This document shows positions 16,711 to 23,695 of a stretch of 33,219 nucleotides of DNA, piece after piece. Source of the stretch: Bryobacterales bacterium (GTDB lineage Bacteria; Acidobacteriota; Terriglobia; Bryobacterales; Bryobacteraceae); contig PMSX01000190.1 in the NCBI GenBank assembly GCA_003167495.1, positions 1-33,219 of the forward strand. Reading direction: 5' to 3'. The notes beneath the pieces were generated by a model, which was not told where the DNA came from, did not search any database, and saw only the letters and a program-made list of their open reading frames with translations. Position 1 is the first letter of the stretch, and each line of letters opens with the position of its first letter. Made by a program: the position numbers and the translations under genes.

Positions 16711-17355
16711 ATGGGCATGTTTGATGAGATTCGATGCGAATATCCGCTGCCGGGCGACGCTCCTGCCGACGCGGCGGATCTCGATTTTCAAACCAAGGAC
16801 TTGGATTGCCTGCTGGAGAAATACACCATCACCAAGGATGGCGTTCTGCAGGGCAAGGAACACTTCACGGGTAGCATCAACTTTTACACGAACAACATTG
16901 TCGCCGGACCCGGCATCTACACCGCGGACGGTGAAGACGCGCACCACTTGGAATACTTGGCTGTGTTTGTCGACGGCAAGATCAGCGAGATCACGGAAAT
17001 CGAGAACAGAAAAGAGCCGGCCCTCAAATATCGCTCGATGCCGAGCGAAATGCCAACGCGGGAAGAAATCGAGCGTAAGAAGCAACGGCAGGCCGAAAGT
17101 CTGATTGGGCGTAAAATGTGTATTTGGTGGGGCGGAGATTTCAGAGACCCTTACATGGCAACCGTGGTGGCGGAGAACCCTAAAGAGTTGGTGTTCCAGA
17201 AGGAAGACGGCGGCTTCGAAATTGTAGGAAGATACCAGCGTGACAACTGCTTTTTCGATTCCTACGAAGAAGGTAAGAAGGACAAAGAGGAGCGCGCCGC
17301 CAGTTGGGCTAAGAGGAAGCAAGAGTATGAGGACGAACTCGCGCGCAGGCCTTAA
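16711..17355 (+). CDS. Conserved-looking hypothetical protein of unknown function
   Basis: This 214-residue soluble, acidic protein has no signal peptide or membrane segment. The N-terminus MGMFDEIRCEYPLPG followed by FQTKDLDCLLEKYTITKDG resembles uncharacterised proteins I recall from bacteria and phages, but I cannot name a family. The middle (60-130) looks beta-rich. Residues 105-130 and 185-212 are strongly charged, and the last part is probably a coiled coil (KKDKEERAASWAKRKQEYED). The ATG at 16711 begins right at the characteristic MGMFD. It stands alone between the PIN-toxin relic and nrdJ and runs in the same direction as nrdJ, but has 196 bp of spacer with its own promoter after it. 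Confidence 0.8.
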   Translation: MGMFDEIRCEYPLPGDAPADAADLDFQTKDLDCLLEKYTITKDGVLQGKEHFTGSINFYTNNIVAGPGIYTADGEDAHHLEYLAVFVDGKISEITEIENRKEPALKYRSMPSEMPTREEIERKKQRQAESLIGRKMCIWWGGDFRDPYMATVVAENPKELVFQKEDGGFEIVGRYQRDNCFFDSYEEGKKDKEERAASWAKRKQEYEDELARRP

Positions 17356-17454
17356 GCACTAGTATTTTTCTGAAGCGCGTACCGGTTTATCAAACTTGCG
17401 ATCTAGTACAATCAAGATATTCAACCCTCCCAGTAGTGGTTCTTAACAGAAAAT

Positions 17455-17470
17455 CCACAACATCTAGCGG
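17455..17470. promoter_or_regulatory. Possible NrdR box upstream of nrdJ
   Basis: The 16-mer ccacaacatctagcgg keeps all the strongly conserved positions of the NrdR-box consensus acaCwAtATaTwGtgt but is weak at the outer ones. A second box at the usual 31-32 bp spacing was not found; a poor half match lies at 17394-17409. It lies 18 bp upstream of the -35 element. The call is tentative. Confidence 0.3.
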
Positions 17471-17487
17471 CATCTGGTAAATTCTTA

Positions 17488-17515
17488 TTGACGCATGTGA
17501 AAAACGGCCTACAAT
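17488..17515 (+). promoter_or_regulatory. Probable sigma-70 promoter of nrdJ
   Basis: TTGACG (17488-17493), a 16-bp spacer and TACAAT (17510-17515) predict a start near 17522 and a leader of about 30 nt. That is too short for a cobalamin riboswitch. AAGGAT at about 17541 serves as ribosome binding site. Confidence 0.65.
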
Positions 17516-17551
17516 TGATTCTGACGGAAAAAATCTCCCCCAAGGATCATA

Positions 17552-20371
17552 ATGGGACAGCTCAGTGATAATCTAGCCCTTAAAGTGAAAGAGTTACATC
17601 GCTCTTTGAAGAAAGAGGAGCGCGTTGGCGTGTCGTTCCCCCGCTTCTTCACAACTAAACTCGAATCGGGTGCCACTCCCTACGATCAAGTTTCCTGGGA
17701 ACGGCGCACGGCCACCATCGGAAACGACAAAGGCTCGGTGCTTTTCGAGCAGCGCGATGTGGAAGTGCCAGCCGATTGGTCTCAGACCGCCACCAATATC
17801 GTTGTCAGCAAATATTTCCATGGCCGCATGGGTTCCCCGGAGCGCGAAACCAGCGTTGCCCAACTCGTCCATCGCGTTGTCGATTCCATAGCCGATTGGG
17901 GGTTAAGCGGCAACTACTTCCAGACCAAGGAAGACGGCGAAAACTTCCGCCTGGAACTGGCGCACCTGATGCTCACCCAGAAAGCCTGTTTCAATTCGCC
18001 GGTTTGGTTCAACGTGGGCGTCCGTGAAGCGCGCGGCTACGGCTTCTATTTCGACGAGGCGGAACAAGTAGTCAAAAAGCTCGTTCCTGGCGAGAATCAT
18101 CCACAATGCTCGGCCTGCTTCATCAATTCAGTAGGCGATTCGCTGGAATCAATTCTCGACCTCGCCAAAACCGAGGGAATGCTCTTCAAGTGGGGTTCGG
18201 GTACGGGCACAAACCTGTCTGCCATCAGAGAAGAGGATGCCCACTTGTGGGGTGGTGGCCGCGCTTCCGGCCCACTGAGCTTCATGAAGGGCTTTGACGC
18301 CTTTGCGGGTGTTATCAAATCCGGCGGCAAGACCCGCCGCGCCGCCAAAATGGTCATTCTGAACACCGACCACCCCGACATCGAAAAATTCGTTTGGTGC
18401 AAAGCCAAAGAAGAGAAGAAGGCGCATACCCTGATCGACGCCGGCTATGATGCGTCGCTCGACGGCGACGCTTACGGCAGCATCTTCTTCCAGAACGCCA
18501 ACAATTCCGTCCGTGCCACTGACGAATTCATGCAGGCCGTGGTGGCGGATACGGATTGGTGGACTCGCAGCGTCGTCACCGGTCAACCCATCAACCGTTA
18601 CAAAGCCCGAGACCTGATGAAGCAGATTGCCGAAGCTACCCACCAGTGCGGCGACCCCGGCATGCAGTTCGATACCACCATCAACAAGTGGCACACGTCC
18701 AAAAACACGGCGCGCATCAACGCTTCCAATCCATGCTCGGAATATATGTTCCTCGACGATTCCGCGTGCAACCTGGCCTCATTGAACCTAATGAAGTTTC
18801 TCGGACCAGATGGCACGTTCGATGTCGAAGCGTTCCGCCACGCGGTGGATACGGTGACACTGGCGCAAGAAATTCTGGTGGACAATGCAAGCTATCCCAC
18901 CGAGCGCATCGCCAAGAACTCGCATGATTTCCGGCCGCTCGGTTTGGGTTACGCCAACCTGGGCGCGATGCTGATGGCTTTGGGTATTCCTTACGACAGC
19001 GATCAAGGCCGCGATTTCGCCGCCCTCATTACCGCCATCATGAGCGGCCAGGCATACCTCACCAGCGCGCGCATTGCTGAAGGTGTGGGTCCGTGCCCTG
19101 GCTATAACGTCAACGAAGACCCCTTCCTGGAAGTCATTCGCATACATTGGAACGCGGTGAACAATATCGATAGCCGCCGCGTGCCACGCGCCATGTACGA
19201 AGCTGCCGAAGCTTGCTGGGGCGAGGCTCACAAGGTCGGCTCCATCGCTGGCTTCCGCAACGCGCAGATCAGTGTGCTCGCGCCCACCGGCACCATCGGC
19301 TTCATGATGGATTGCGATACCACCGGCATTGAACCTGACTTGGCGCTGGTGAAATACAAAAAGCTGGTTGGCGGCGGAGTGATCAAGATTGTCAACAACA
19401 CCGTGCCGCAAGCGCTTATCAAGCTCGGCTACACGGCCGAGCAGACGGAGAAGATCGTCGCTCACATCGATTCCACCGGGACCATCGAAGGCGCGCCCGA
19501 ACTTAAGCCTGAGCATCTGCCCGTTTTCGATTGCAGCTTCCGCCCGCAAAACGGCCTGCGTTCCATTCATTACATGGGCCACATCCGGATGATGGCCGCC
19601 GTGCAGCCGTTTATTTCGGGTGCGATCTCAAAAACGATTAACATGCCGGAAGAATGCACGGCGGAAGACATCATGGACGCCTATATCGAAAGCTGGAAGC
19701 TCGGCTTGAAAGCGGTGGCGATTTATCGCGACGGCTCCAAGCGAGCGCAGCCCCTCAGCTCTGGCACCGGCAAAGGGGAAAAGAAGATGACCGTGATGGC
19801 GGCTCCCGTGCCCCAGACCATTGAGAAGGTGGTCTACCGTCCGGTTCGCCGTAAGCTGCCGGATGAGCGGCAATCCATCACGCATAAGTTCTCCATTGGT
19901 GGGCACGAAGGCTACATCACCGTGGGGATGTATGAGGATGGGACGCCCGGTGAAGTCTTCATCGCGATGGCGAAGGAAGGCTCAACCATTTCCGGACTCA
20001 TGGATACGCTGGCGACTTCTATCAGCTATGGATTGCAATACGGTGTTCCGCTGAAGTTCTTTGTGGATAAATTCAGCCACGTCCGTTTCGAACCCAGCGG
20101 CTGGACGGGGAACAAGCAGGTGCCGTATGCGAAGTCGATTATCGACTACATCTTCCGCTGGCTCGGTGCGCGGTTCTTAGGGATTACAGAGAACAACGAA
20201 GCAGGGGAAACGAACAGGCTTCGTCCGACGGTTGTTGAACCGCAGCAGGCATTGCCGTTTGATGCCAATGCTGGCGACGCGCCTTTGTGTTCGGAGTGCG
20301 GGAGTATGATGACGCGGAATGGGAGTTGCTATAAGTGTGAGAACTGTGGGGGGACGAGCGGGTGTAGTTAG
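17552..20371 (+). CDS. nrdJ: Adenosylcobalamin-dependent (class II) ribonucleoside-diphosphate reductase
   Basis: This enzyme reduces ribonucleotides to deoxyribonucleotides through a thiyl radical made with coenzyme B12, so it needs neither oxygen nor an iron subunit. The 939-residue chain has the normal layout. FNSPVWFNVG is at 147-156. The redox cysteine lies at 186 or 189 (QCSACFINS), GSGTGTNLSAIREE at 215-228, and the radical-site loop NPCSE at 393-397 carries the catalytic Asn, Cys and Glu. APTGTIGFMMDCDTTGIEPD is also present. The C-terminal 28 residues hold six cysteines (LCSECG, SCYKCENCG, SGCS), the zinc-finger-like tail that re-reduces the active site. No other RNR class is visible in the window. 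It has its own promoter and appears monocistronic. Confidence 0.97.
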   Translation: MGQLSDNLALKVKELHRSLKKEERVGVSFPRFFTTKLESGATPYDQVSWERRTATIGNDKGSVLFEQRDVEVPADWSQTATNIVVSKYFHGRMGSPERETSVAQLVHRVVDSIADWGLSGNYFQTKEDGENFRLELAHLMLTQKACFNSPVWFNVGVREARGYGFYFDEAEQVVKKLVPGENHPQCSACFINSVGDSLESILDLAKTEGMLFKWGSGTGTNLSAIREEDAHLWGGGRASGPLSFMKGFDAFAGVIKSGGKTRRAAKMVILNTDHPDIEKFVWCKAKEEKKAHTLIDAGYDASLDGDAYGSIFFQNANNSVRATDEFMQAVVADTDWWTRSVVTGQPINRYKARDLMKQIAEATHQCGDPGMQFDTTINKWHTSKNTARINASNPCSEYMFLDDSACNLASLNLMKFLGPDGTFDVEAFRHAVDTVTLAQEILVDNASYPTERIAKNSHDFRPLGLGYANLGAMLMALGIPYDSDQGRDFAALITAIMSGQAYLTSARIAEGVGPCPGYNVNEDPFLEVIRIHWNAVNNIDSRRVPRAMYEAAEACWGEAHKVGSIAGFRNAQISVLAPTGTIGFMMDCDTTGIEPDLALVKYKKLVGGGVIKIVNNTVPQALIKLGYTAEQTEKIVAHIDSTGTIEGAPELKPEHLPVFDCSFRPQNGLRSIHYMGHIRMMAAVQPFISGAISKTINMPEECTAEDIMDAYIESWKLGLKAVAIYRDGSKRAQPLSSGTGKGEKKMTVMAAPVPQTIEKVVYRPVRRKLPDERQSITHKFSIGGHEGYITVGMYEDGTPGEVFIAMAKEGSTISGLMDTLATSISYGLQYGVPLKFFVDKFSHVRFEPSGWTGNKQVPYAKSIIDYIFRWLGARFLGITENNEAGETNRLRPTVVEPQQALPFDANAGDAPLCSECGSMMTRNGSCYKCENCGGTSGCS

Positions 20372-20620
20372 CTGCTTTGAAGTGGCCTCATTCACTAGGG
20401 CCGTCCGCCGGTATGAGAAGCCGTCGCCGCAGGGCAAGGAATTCTTCGATCGGCGGACCCACTGATACGGTTAAAAAAAGCAACATACGATCCCGAGCAC
20501 CGCCGCAGTCGAGGTAGTTTCGAAGTGGACATCGAAAAGACAGTAAAGAGTATCACGACAGCCGCTGATTGGTTCCCGTGGCGGGCATAACGGAAACTCC
20601 GTACAAATTGACAAATTTCA
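20372..20620. other. Spacer between nrdJ and the next gene
   Basis: Apart from the inverted repeat, it holds a 21-codon frame starting at a GTG (20525-20590) with a GAGGT 8 nt upstream. The peptide begins VDIEKTVKSITTAADWF. It may be the lost N-terminus of the following gene, which opens in another frame at 20621. I see no promoter I would trust. Confidence 0.4.
20403..20458. repeat. Long-loop inverted repeat after nrdJ
   Basis: The arms gtccgccg (20403-20410) and cggcggac (20451-20458) pair perfectly around 40 nt. The loop contains a smaller gaag/cttc pairing. The repeat starts 32 bp after the nrdJ stop and could act in termination or RNA stability, but no T run follows. Confidence 0.4.
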
Positions 20621-21007
20621 GTGGCTTCGCACCTATTCGGCTGGTTAAAAGAGGCGGATATTGTTCAGGTTCAAGTGTTCCTTTCCGACGAACTGGCCCC
20701 CAGTATAGTGATGGACGGCCAAGAATTTACGGTAAATAACCGGCTCTGGGACAAAAACTTTGACGACACGGCCTTTGAAGTTGTAAACGAACGGGGTGAT
20801 GTTGTCTTCCAGTTTTTGTACTTGACCAACGCAATTGTCTCCATCAAGGGCGTTTTTACTGGAGGCGGGTACACGTTCTTCGCCTATGACGAGGGCTTCG
20901 CCATTCCGCCAGCAGGTTCATCCCCACCTCCTGATTTTCACATTTCGAAGCTATTTCGCTATCCGGCTCTCATTAATCACGGACGACGAATCTCGTCATC
21001 AAACTAA
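20621..21007 (+). CDS. Hypothetical protein, possibly a truncated C-terminal half
   Basis: This 128-residue protein begins at a GTG without a clear ribosome site, and the frame upstream is closed by a TGA at 20609. The chain is beta-rich with no signal peptide: FLSDELAPSIVMDGQEFTVN, then FDDTAFEVVNERGDVVFQFLYL, GVFTGGGYTFFAYDEGFAIP and the tail FHISKLFRYPALINHGRR. It ends like the conserved tail of longer proteins with an N-terminal membrane anchor, so it may be the remaining half of such a gene. I do not recognise the family. Confidence 0.6.
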   Translation: MASHLFGWLKEADIVQVQVFLSDELAPSIVMDGQEFTVNNRLWDKNFDDTAFEVVNERGDVVFQFLYLTNAIVSIKGVFTGGGYTFFAYDEGFAIPPAGSSPPPDFHISKLFRYPALINHGRRISSSN

Positions 21008-21102
21008 CCGGCTCGGGGGGAAAGTCGGGCCAGGGCACTCAAATACCATTCCGACGCTGGAAAGAACCATGCGTCGTGCAACTATAAAGAGAGAACCACA
21101 AA

Positions 21103-21300
21103 ATGACAGTCGACCAACGTCTGGAATTTTTACTACAATCTACCGAATCACTGCACGCCACCGTCCAGCAGATGACCGGACAGATCCAGGAGCACACCAA
21201 GCAACTGGAGCTGGACGCGGCCAACATTCGCAGCCTCGCCAACATCGCCGCCGCGCACCAGACTCGCATCGAAGACCTCGAGAGCGGAAAGCAATCCTAA
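21103..21300 (+). CDS. Small coiled-coil protein
   Basis: This 65-residue protein is almost entirely one amphipathic helix with heptad-like spacing: MTVDQRLEFLLQSTESLHAT at the N-terminus, then QIQEHTKQLELDAANIRSLA. AGAGAG lies about 9 nt before the ATG. Short coiled-coil proteins opening like this are common in Acidobacteriota genomes, to my recollection, and their role is unknown. It sits at the left edge of the repeat and toxin-antitoxin strip. Confidence 0.65.
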   Translation: MTVDQRLEFLLQSTESLHATVQQMTGQIQEHTKQLELDAANIRSLANIAAAHQTRIEDLESGKQS

Positions 21301-21331
21301 GCAACGCGCTCCGCAACCCGTTCAACTCGGA

Positions 21332-21369
21332 GAGCGGGAACTCGGGACAGGAGCGGGAACTCAGGACAG
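21332..21369. repeat. Tandem 19-bp direct repeat (two copies)
   Basis: gagcgggaactcgggacag (21332-21350) is followed at once by the same sequence with one change (21351-21369). It lies 32 bp after the small coiled-coil gene. The GGGACAG end is shared with the second repeat pair at 21479-21506, which suggests remains of a mobile-element end. Confidence 0.7.
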
Positions 21370-21478
21370 GCCTGAACTGCACCATTTCAAATTTAGATTC
21401 GGTCAGACCTGAACATCCTGAGAGAAAGTCCAACATGCGGCACACCTTCGTTTGATGTCGGTTGAAACTCCACACTAT

Positions 21479-21506
21479 GGTCCGCAACCCGAGGTCCGCA
21501 ACCCGG
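21479..21506. repeat. Tandem 14-bp direct repeat (two copies)
   Basis: ggtccgcaacccga (21479-21492) is followed by ggtccgcaacccgg (21493-21506), then gacag. With the repeat at 21332 it brackets about 110 bp without a gene (21370-21478). No transposase frame is visible. Confidence 0.65.
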
Positions 21507-21531
21507 GACAGCACAGTCAAACACCACCATT

Positions 21532-21822
21532 TCAATATGTATCTTCCCTTCGCAGGCCGCAGTATTGAAGCACCACCTCCTGTTCATAGATGTCATAGCG
21601 GAAGCGAAAACGACCTATGGCCAGACGCCACTGACCCTCGCCGCGAGCCACGTTCGTTAACTTCTTGATGTCGTGCGATCCAGATCGATTTGTGGGATCT
21701 CGCCGCAAGATCTCAATTGCGCTCTCTTGCACCACCACAAACTTCGGCTGTCGCTTGTTGAGAGCACGAGCGAGCCGCTCGTAGTGTTTAGCATTGACAA
21801 CTAAGAAGGAAGACGGCGTCAT
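21532..21822 (-). CDS. RelE/ParE-superfamily toxin of a type II toxin-antitoxin pair
   Basis: This 96-residue protein has the compact fold signature of RelE/HigB-like mRNA interferases: HDIKKLTNVARGEGQWRLAIG at 50-70 (core HDIKKL and GQWRLAIG), then RFRFRYDIYEQEVVLQYCGL and a basic tail RREDTY. The C-terminal Arg/Tyr/His-type residues used for ribosome-dependent mRNA cleavage in relatives are plausible here but I cannot map them exactly. It starts inside the stop of the upstream antitoxin gene (ATGA at 21819-21822), the classic coupled arrangement. It appears intact and full length. A ParE-type gyrase poison is less likely but not excluded. Confidence 0.85.
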   Translation of the reverse strand: MTPSSFLVVNAKHYERLARALNKRQPKFVVVQESAIEILRRDPTNRSGSHDIKKLTNVARGEGQWRLAIGRFRFRYDIYEQEVVLQYCGLRREDTY

Positions 21823-22130
21823 TTCGACGGCGGACGCTTTTTTACCGGCTTTCGCATCGCAGCTTCCACACGAAGTTCCGCTAGAAAGTCCTTCGCCGCG
21901 CGGCTCCGGCCAGCCATATAATCTATATTGCTCTTCCGGATATGCTCCCGAACCTTGGGGTCTCGGAGTTCAAGATAGTCTTCAAGCTCGCCAGCGCCCA
22001 TGATACCGGCAACGGCAATGCCGTCTTTCTCCAGGATGAAGTATTCCTTATTGCGATTGACCCGCCGGACGAGTTCGCCCAGGTTTACCCTTGCTTTCGT
22101 GATTGGCAGACGATGTACGACGGTGCTCAT
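21819..22130 (-). CDS. Phd/YefM-family antitoxin
   Basis: This 103-residue antitoxin is the partner of the RelE-like toxin. The N-terminal Phd/YefM DNA-binding domain reads LPITKARVNLGELVRRVNRN, then YFILEKDGIAVAGIMGAGEL. The C-terminal part (DYLELRDPKVREHIRKS onward) should wrap the toxin. The ATG at 22130 is preferred over those at 22151 and 22154 because the likely -10 (22157-22162) places the transcript start near 22150 and because relatives begin just before LPITKAR. Toxin and antitoxin overlap by 4 bp. The antitoxin and complex probably repress their own promoter through the operator at 22140-22155. Confidence 0.85.
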   Translation of the reverse strand: MSTVVHRLPITKARVNLGELVRRVNRNKEYFILEKDGIAVAGIMGAGELEDYLELRDPKVREHIRKSNIDYMAGRSRAAKDFLAELRVEAAMRKPVKKRPPSK

Positions 22131-22139
22131 TTGATTAAT

Positions 22140-22185
22140 ATTGATCGGCATCAATCAGTATAGTAGAAGACGACCTAACACTCAA
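22140..22185 (-). promoter_or_regulatory. Promoter and operator of the Phd/RelE-like module
   Basis: On the minus strand TTGAGT (22185-22180), 17 bp, then TATACT (22162-22157) form a good sigma-70 promoter. An inverted repeat attgat-cggc-atcaat (22140-22155) covers the start site, as expected for autoregulation. Confidence 0.65.
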
Positions 22186-22237
22186 ACACCCCAGGTCAAA
22201 ATCGAAGAATCACGTGTACGTCATCAATACGGACGAC

Positions 22238-22280
22238 TTGACGCCAGTATTTCCGATCCTGTACTATTTAAATGCGTACA
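22238..22280 (+). promoter_or_regulatory. Promoter and operator of the DUF1778/GNAT module
   Basis: TTGACG (22238-22243), 18 bp, then TACTAT (22262-22267) would start RNA near 22274. An inverted repeat TGTAC-N11-GTACA (22260-22280) overlaps the -10 and start site, a fitting place for a ribbon-helix-helix antitoxin to bind. Confidence 0.6.
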
Positions 22281-22293
22281 AAACGGAGCTCCT

Positions 22294-22575
22294 ATGCCGA
22301 GACTAGCCATCGAAGATAACAGCCGGATGTCCTTGCGCATCCGTGCCGAGGAAAAGGCGCTCCTCATGCGAGCCGTCTCGCTCCAGCACACCGACTTAAC
22401 CGAGTTCGTCCTAAAACACGCGCTACGCGCCGCCAAAACTGTAGTCGAAGAAGCAGATCATCTGCATCTCTCTGAACGGGACAGTCTGCGGGTTCTCGAT
22501 CTCTTGGAAAATCCGCCCGCGCCTAATCGTAAGATGCTTGCTGCAGCGCGGGCGCTTCCCAAGCGGAAAAAATGA
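22294..22575 (+). CDS. DUF1778 (TacA-like) ribbon-helix-helix antitoxin
   Basis: This 93-residue antitoxin opens MPRLAIEDNSRMSLRIRAEE, a short beta strand then the first helix, followed by KALLMRAVSLQHTDLTEFVL, the usual DUF1778 core. The C-terminal half (about 55-93, ERDSLRVLDLLENPPAPN) is the flexible toxin-binding tail. CGGAG lies 6 nt before the ATG at 22294. The open frame extends upstream to 22141, but that part lacks a ribosome site and crosses the promoter. It overlaps the GNAT toxin by ATGA. Confidence 0.9.
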   Translation: MPRLAIEDNSRMSLRIRAEEKALLMRAVSLQHTDLTEFVLKHALRAAKTVVEEADHLHLSERDSLRVLDLLENPPAPNRKMLAAARALPKRKK

Positions 22576-23099
22576 GCGTAACGGCTTGGCACCAAGAGCC
22601 GATTAACAAGAGCCACGACCGTAAAGCATTCGATTGCGGTGAGGACGCACTCAACGATTTCTTGCGACGCCATGCGCGCAAGAGCCACGACTTGGGAGGC
22701 GTGAAGACTTTTCTCGCTATTGACGATGCCGACAAGAAAACCATTCTTGGCTTCTACAGCCTAAGTCCTGTGTCGGTGGAATACGCACGGACTCCAGAAC
22801 TCGTTCGGCGCGGCTTGGCTCGCCACGACGTACCGGGTTTCCGCTTGGCCCGCTTGGCGGTAGATCGCAGGTTCCAGGGTCTGGGGCTCGGCGGCCAACT
22901 TCTGATGGCGGCTGGCAAACGTTGCCTGCTGGCAGCGGCAGAAGTGGGTGGGGTCATGCTCGTCATCGACGCGAAGAATGAGAAGGCAGCCAAATGGTAT
23001 AGCGGCTACGGAGCCGTGCCGCTTCTCGATGCATCATGGTCGCTTGTGATTCCAGTCGCCCAAATCGAGACTGCCCTGAAAAAAGAGGGTAAGCTTTAG
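22572..23099 (+). CDS. GNAT acetyltransferase toxin (TacT/AtaT-like)
   Basis: This 175-residue protein probably acetylates the amino group of charged tRNAs and so blocks translation, with acetyl-CoA as donor. The entry FDCGEDALNDFLRRHA (20-35) is typical of the toxin branch. The acetyl-CoA-binding motif A is LARLAVDRRFQGLGLGGQLL (92-111), with the R/Q-x-x-G-x-G/A loop. The catalytic Tyr is Tyr143 in KWYSGYGAVPL. It follows its DUF1778 antitoxin with a 4-bp overlap and appears complete. Which tRNA it attacks cannot be told from the sequence. Confidence 0.9.
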   Translation: MSVTAWHQEPINKSHDRKAFDCGEDALNDFLRRHARKSHDLGGVKTFLAIDDADKKTILGFYSLSPVSVEYARTPELVRRGLARHDVPGFRLARLAVDRRFQGLGLGGQLLMAAGKRCLLAAAEVGGVMLVIDAKNEKAAKWYSGYGAVPLLDASWSLVIPVAQIETALKKEGKL

Positions 23100-23110
23100 C
23101 ACGTTACTGA

Positions 23111-23303
23111 GTGGATGCCGAAGGCCAAAGACGGACCGCCCAAAACAGAACGGCGGAATTGCATGAAGTGACTCCCGAAGAGGTCTTTGAGGGCGACTAC
23201 AAAGTTCGGCGAGCCCGTCAGAAGCTGTATGCCGCCCATGATTCGAGTTGTAACGGCTCGCGACATGGAAGATGAAGATCGACGGCTATTCCTCCGCAAG
23301 TAG
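23111..23303 (+). pseudogene. BrnT-like toxin relic
   Basis: Two fragments match a BrnT-family toxin. The first frame reads ELHEVTPEEVFEGDYKVRRA and on to RQKLYA, the N-terminal half. The neighbouring frame ends with MIRVVTARDMEDEDRRLFLR and a stop at 23301-23303, the C-terminal strand and helix. The stretch that normally joins them (a Gly/Arg-Tyr-Leu strand pair of about 25 residues) is missing, so an internal deletion with frameshift has removed the core. A GTG at 23111 could have been the start. The CopG-type antitoxin relic follows 10 bp later, the usual toxin-first order of BrnTA modules. Confidence 0.65.
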
Positions 23304-23313
23304 TTCAAAACAC

Positions 23314-23635
23314 ATGAAGAAAAAACTCCCTTCCGCTAAACTCCCTCTTCCCAAGTTCCGTTCCGACAAAGAGGCTGCGGAGTACTTCGACACGCACTCC
23401 ATTGCCGATATCTGGGATCAGTTGCCTCCGGCCAAACCAGCCAGCTGTCCGCGGCCCTGCGGAGTCCATTCGCGAGCGCCACGCGATCGCAAAGTCTCCC
23501 ATCTCAATCCGTCTCGTTCCTGAACAAATCGCCGCTGCAAAATCGGGCGGCTATCAAACGCAATTGCGGATGTGGATTGCCGAAGGAATTGAACGCGAAG
23601 CGAAACGTACTGGGTCTGCGGCAAGGCACGAGTAG
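23314..23635 (+). pseudogene. Frameshifted CopG-family antitoxin, partner of the BrnT relic
   Basis: From the ATG at 23314 the frame reads KLPSAKLPLPKFRSDKEAAE, then YFDTHSIADIWDQLPPAKPA, the start of a CopG-type BrnT antitoxin. Near 23445 the frame is lost. The next frame carries on with ESIRERHAIAKSPISIRLVP, then EQIAAAKSGGYQTQLRMWIA and EGIEREAKRT, a ribbon-helix-helix end with normal length, stopping at 23635. One indel explains it. Joined, the protein would be about 106 residues. Whether this is decay or a base-call error needs reads, but the broken toxin next to it favours decay. Confidence 0.75.
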
Positions 23636-23695
23636 CCATGCTCGCTTAGCGGATCACACATCCGTGATACAACTTCACTGATGTTACACACGCTC

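Noticed and set aside
17356..17551. Cobalamin riboswitch before B12-dependent nrdJ
   Set aside because: The promoter leaves only about 30 nt of leader and no B12-box is seen.
18788..19582. Long minus-strand frame inside nrdJ
   Set aside because: It is the complement of well-conserved ribonucleotide reductase sequence and has no independent signal.
21140..21535. 131-codon minus-strand frame over the repeat area
   Set aside because: It crosses the antisense of the coiled-coil gene and tandem repeats; Cys/Arg/Trp-rich with no recognisable motif.
22141..22293. Longer start for the DUF1778 antitoxin
   Set aside because: That stretch contains the promoter and operator and lacks a ribosome site; the family starts near the ATG at 22294.
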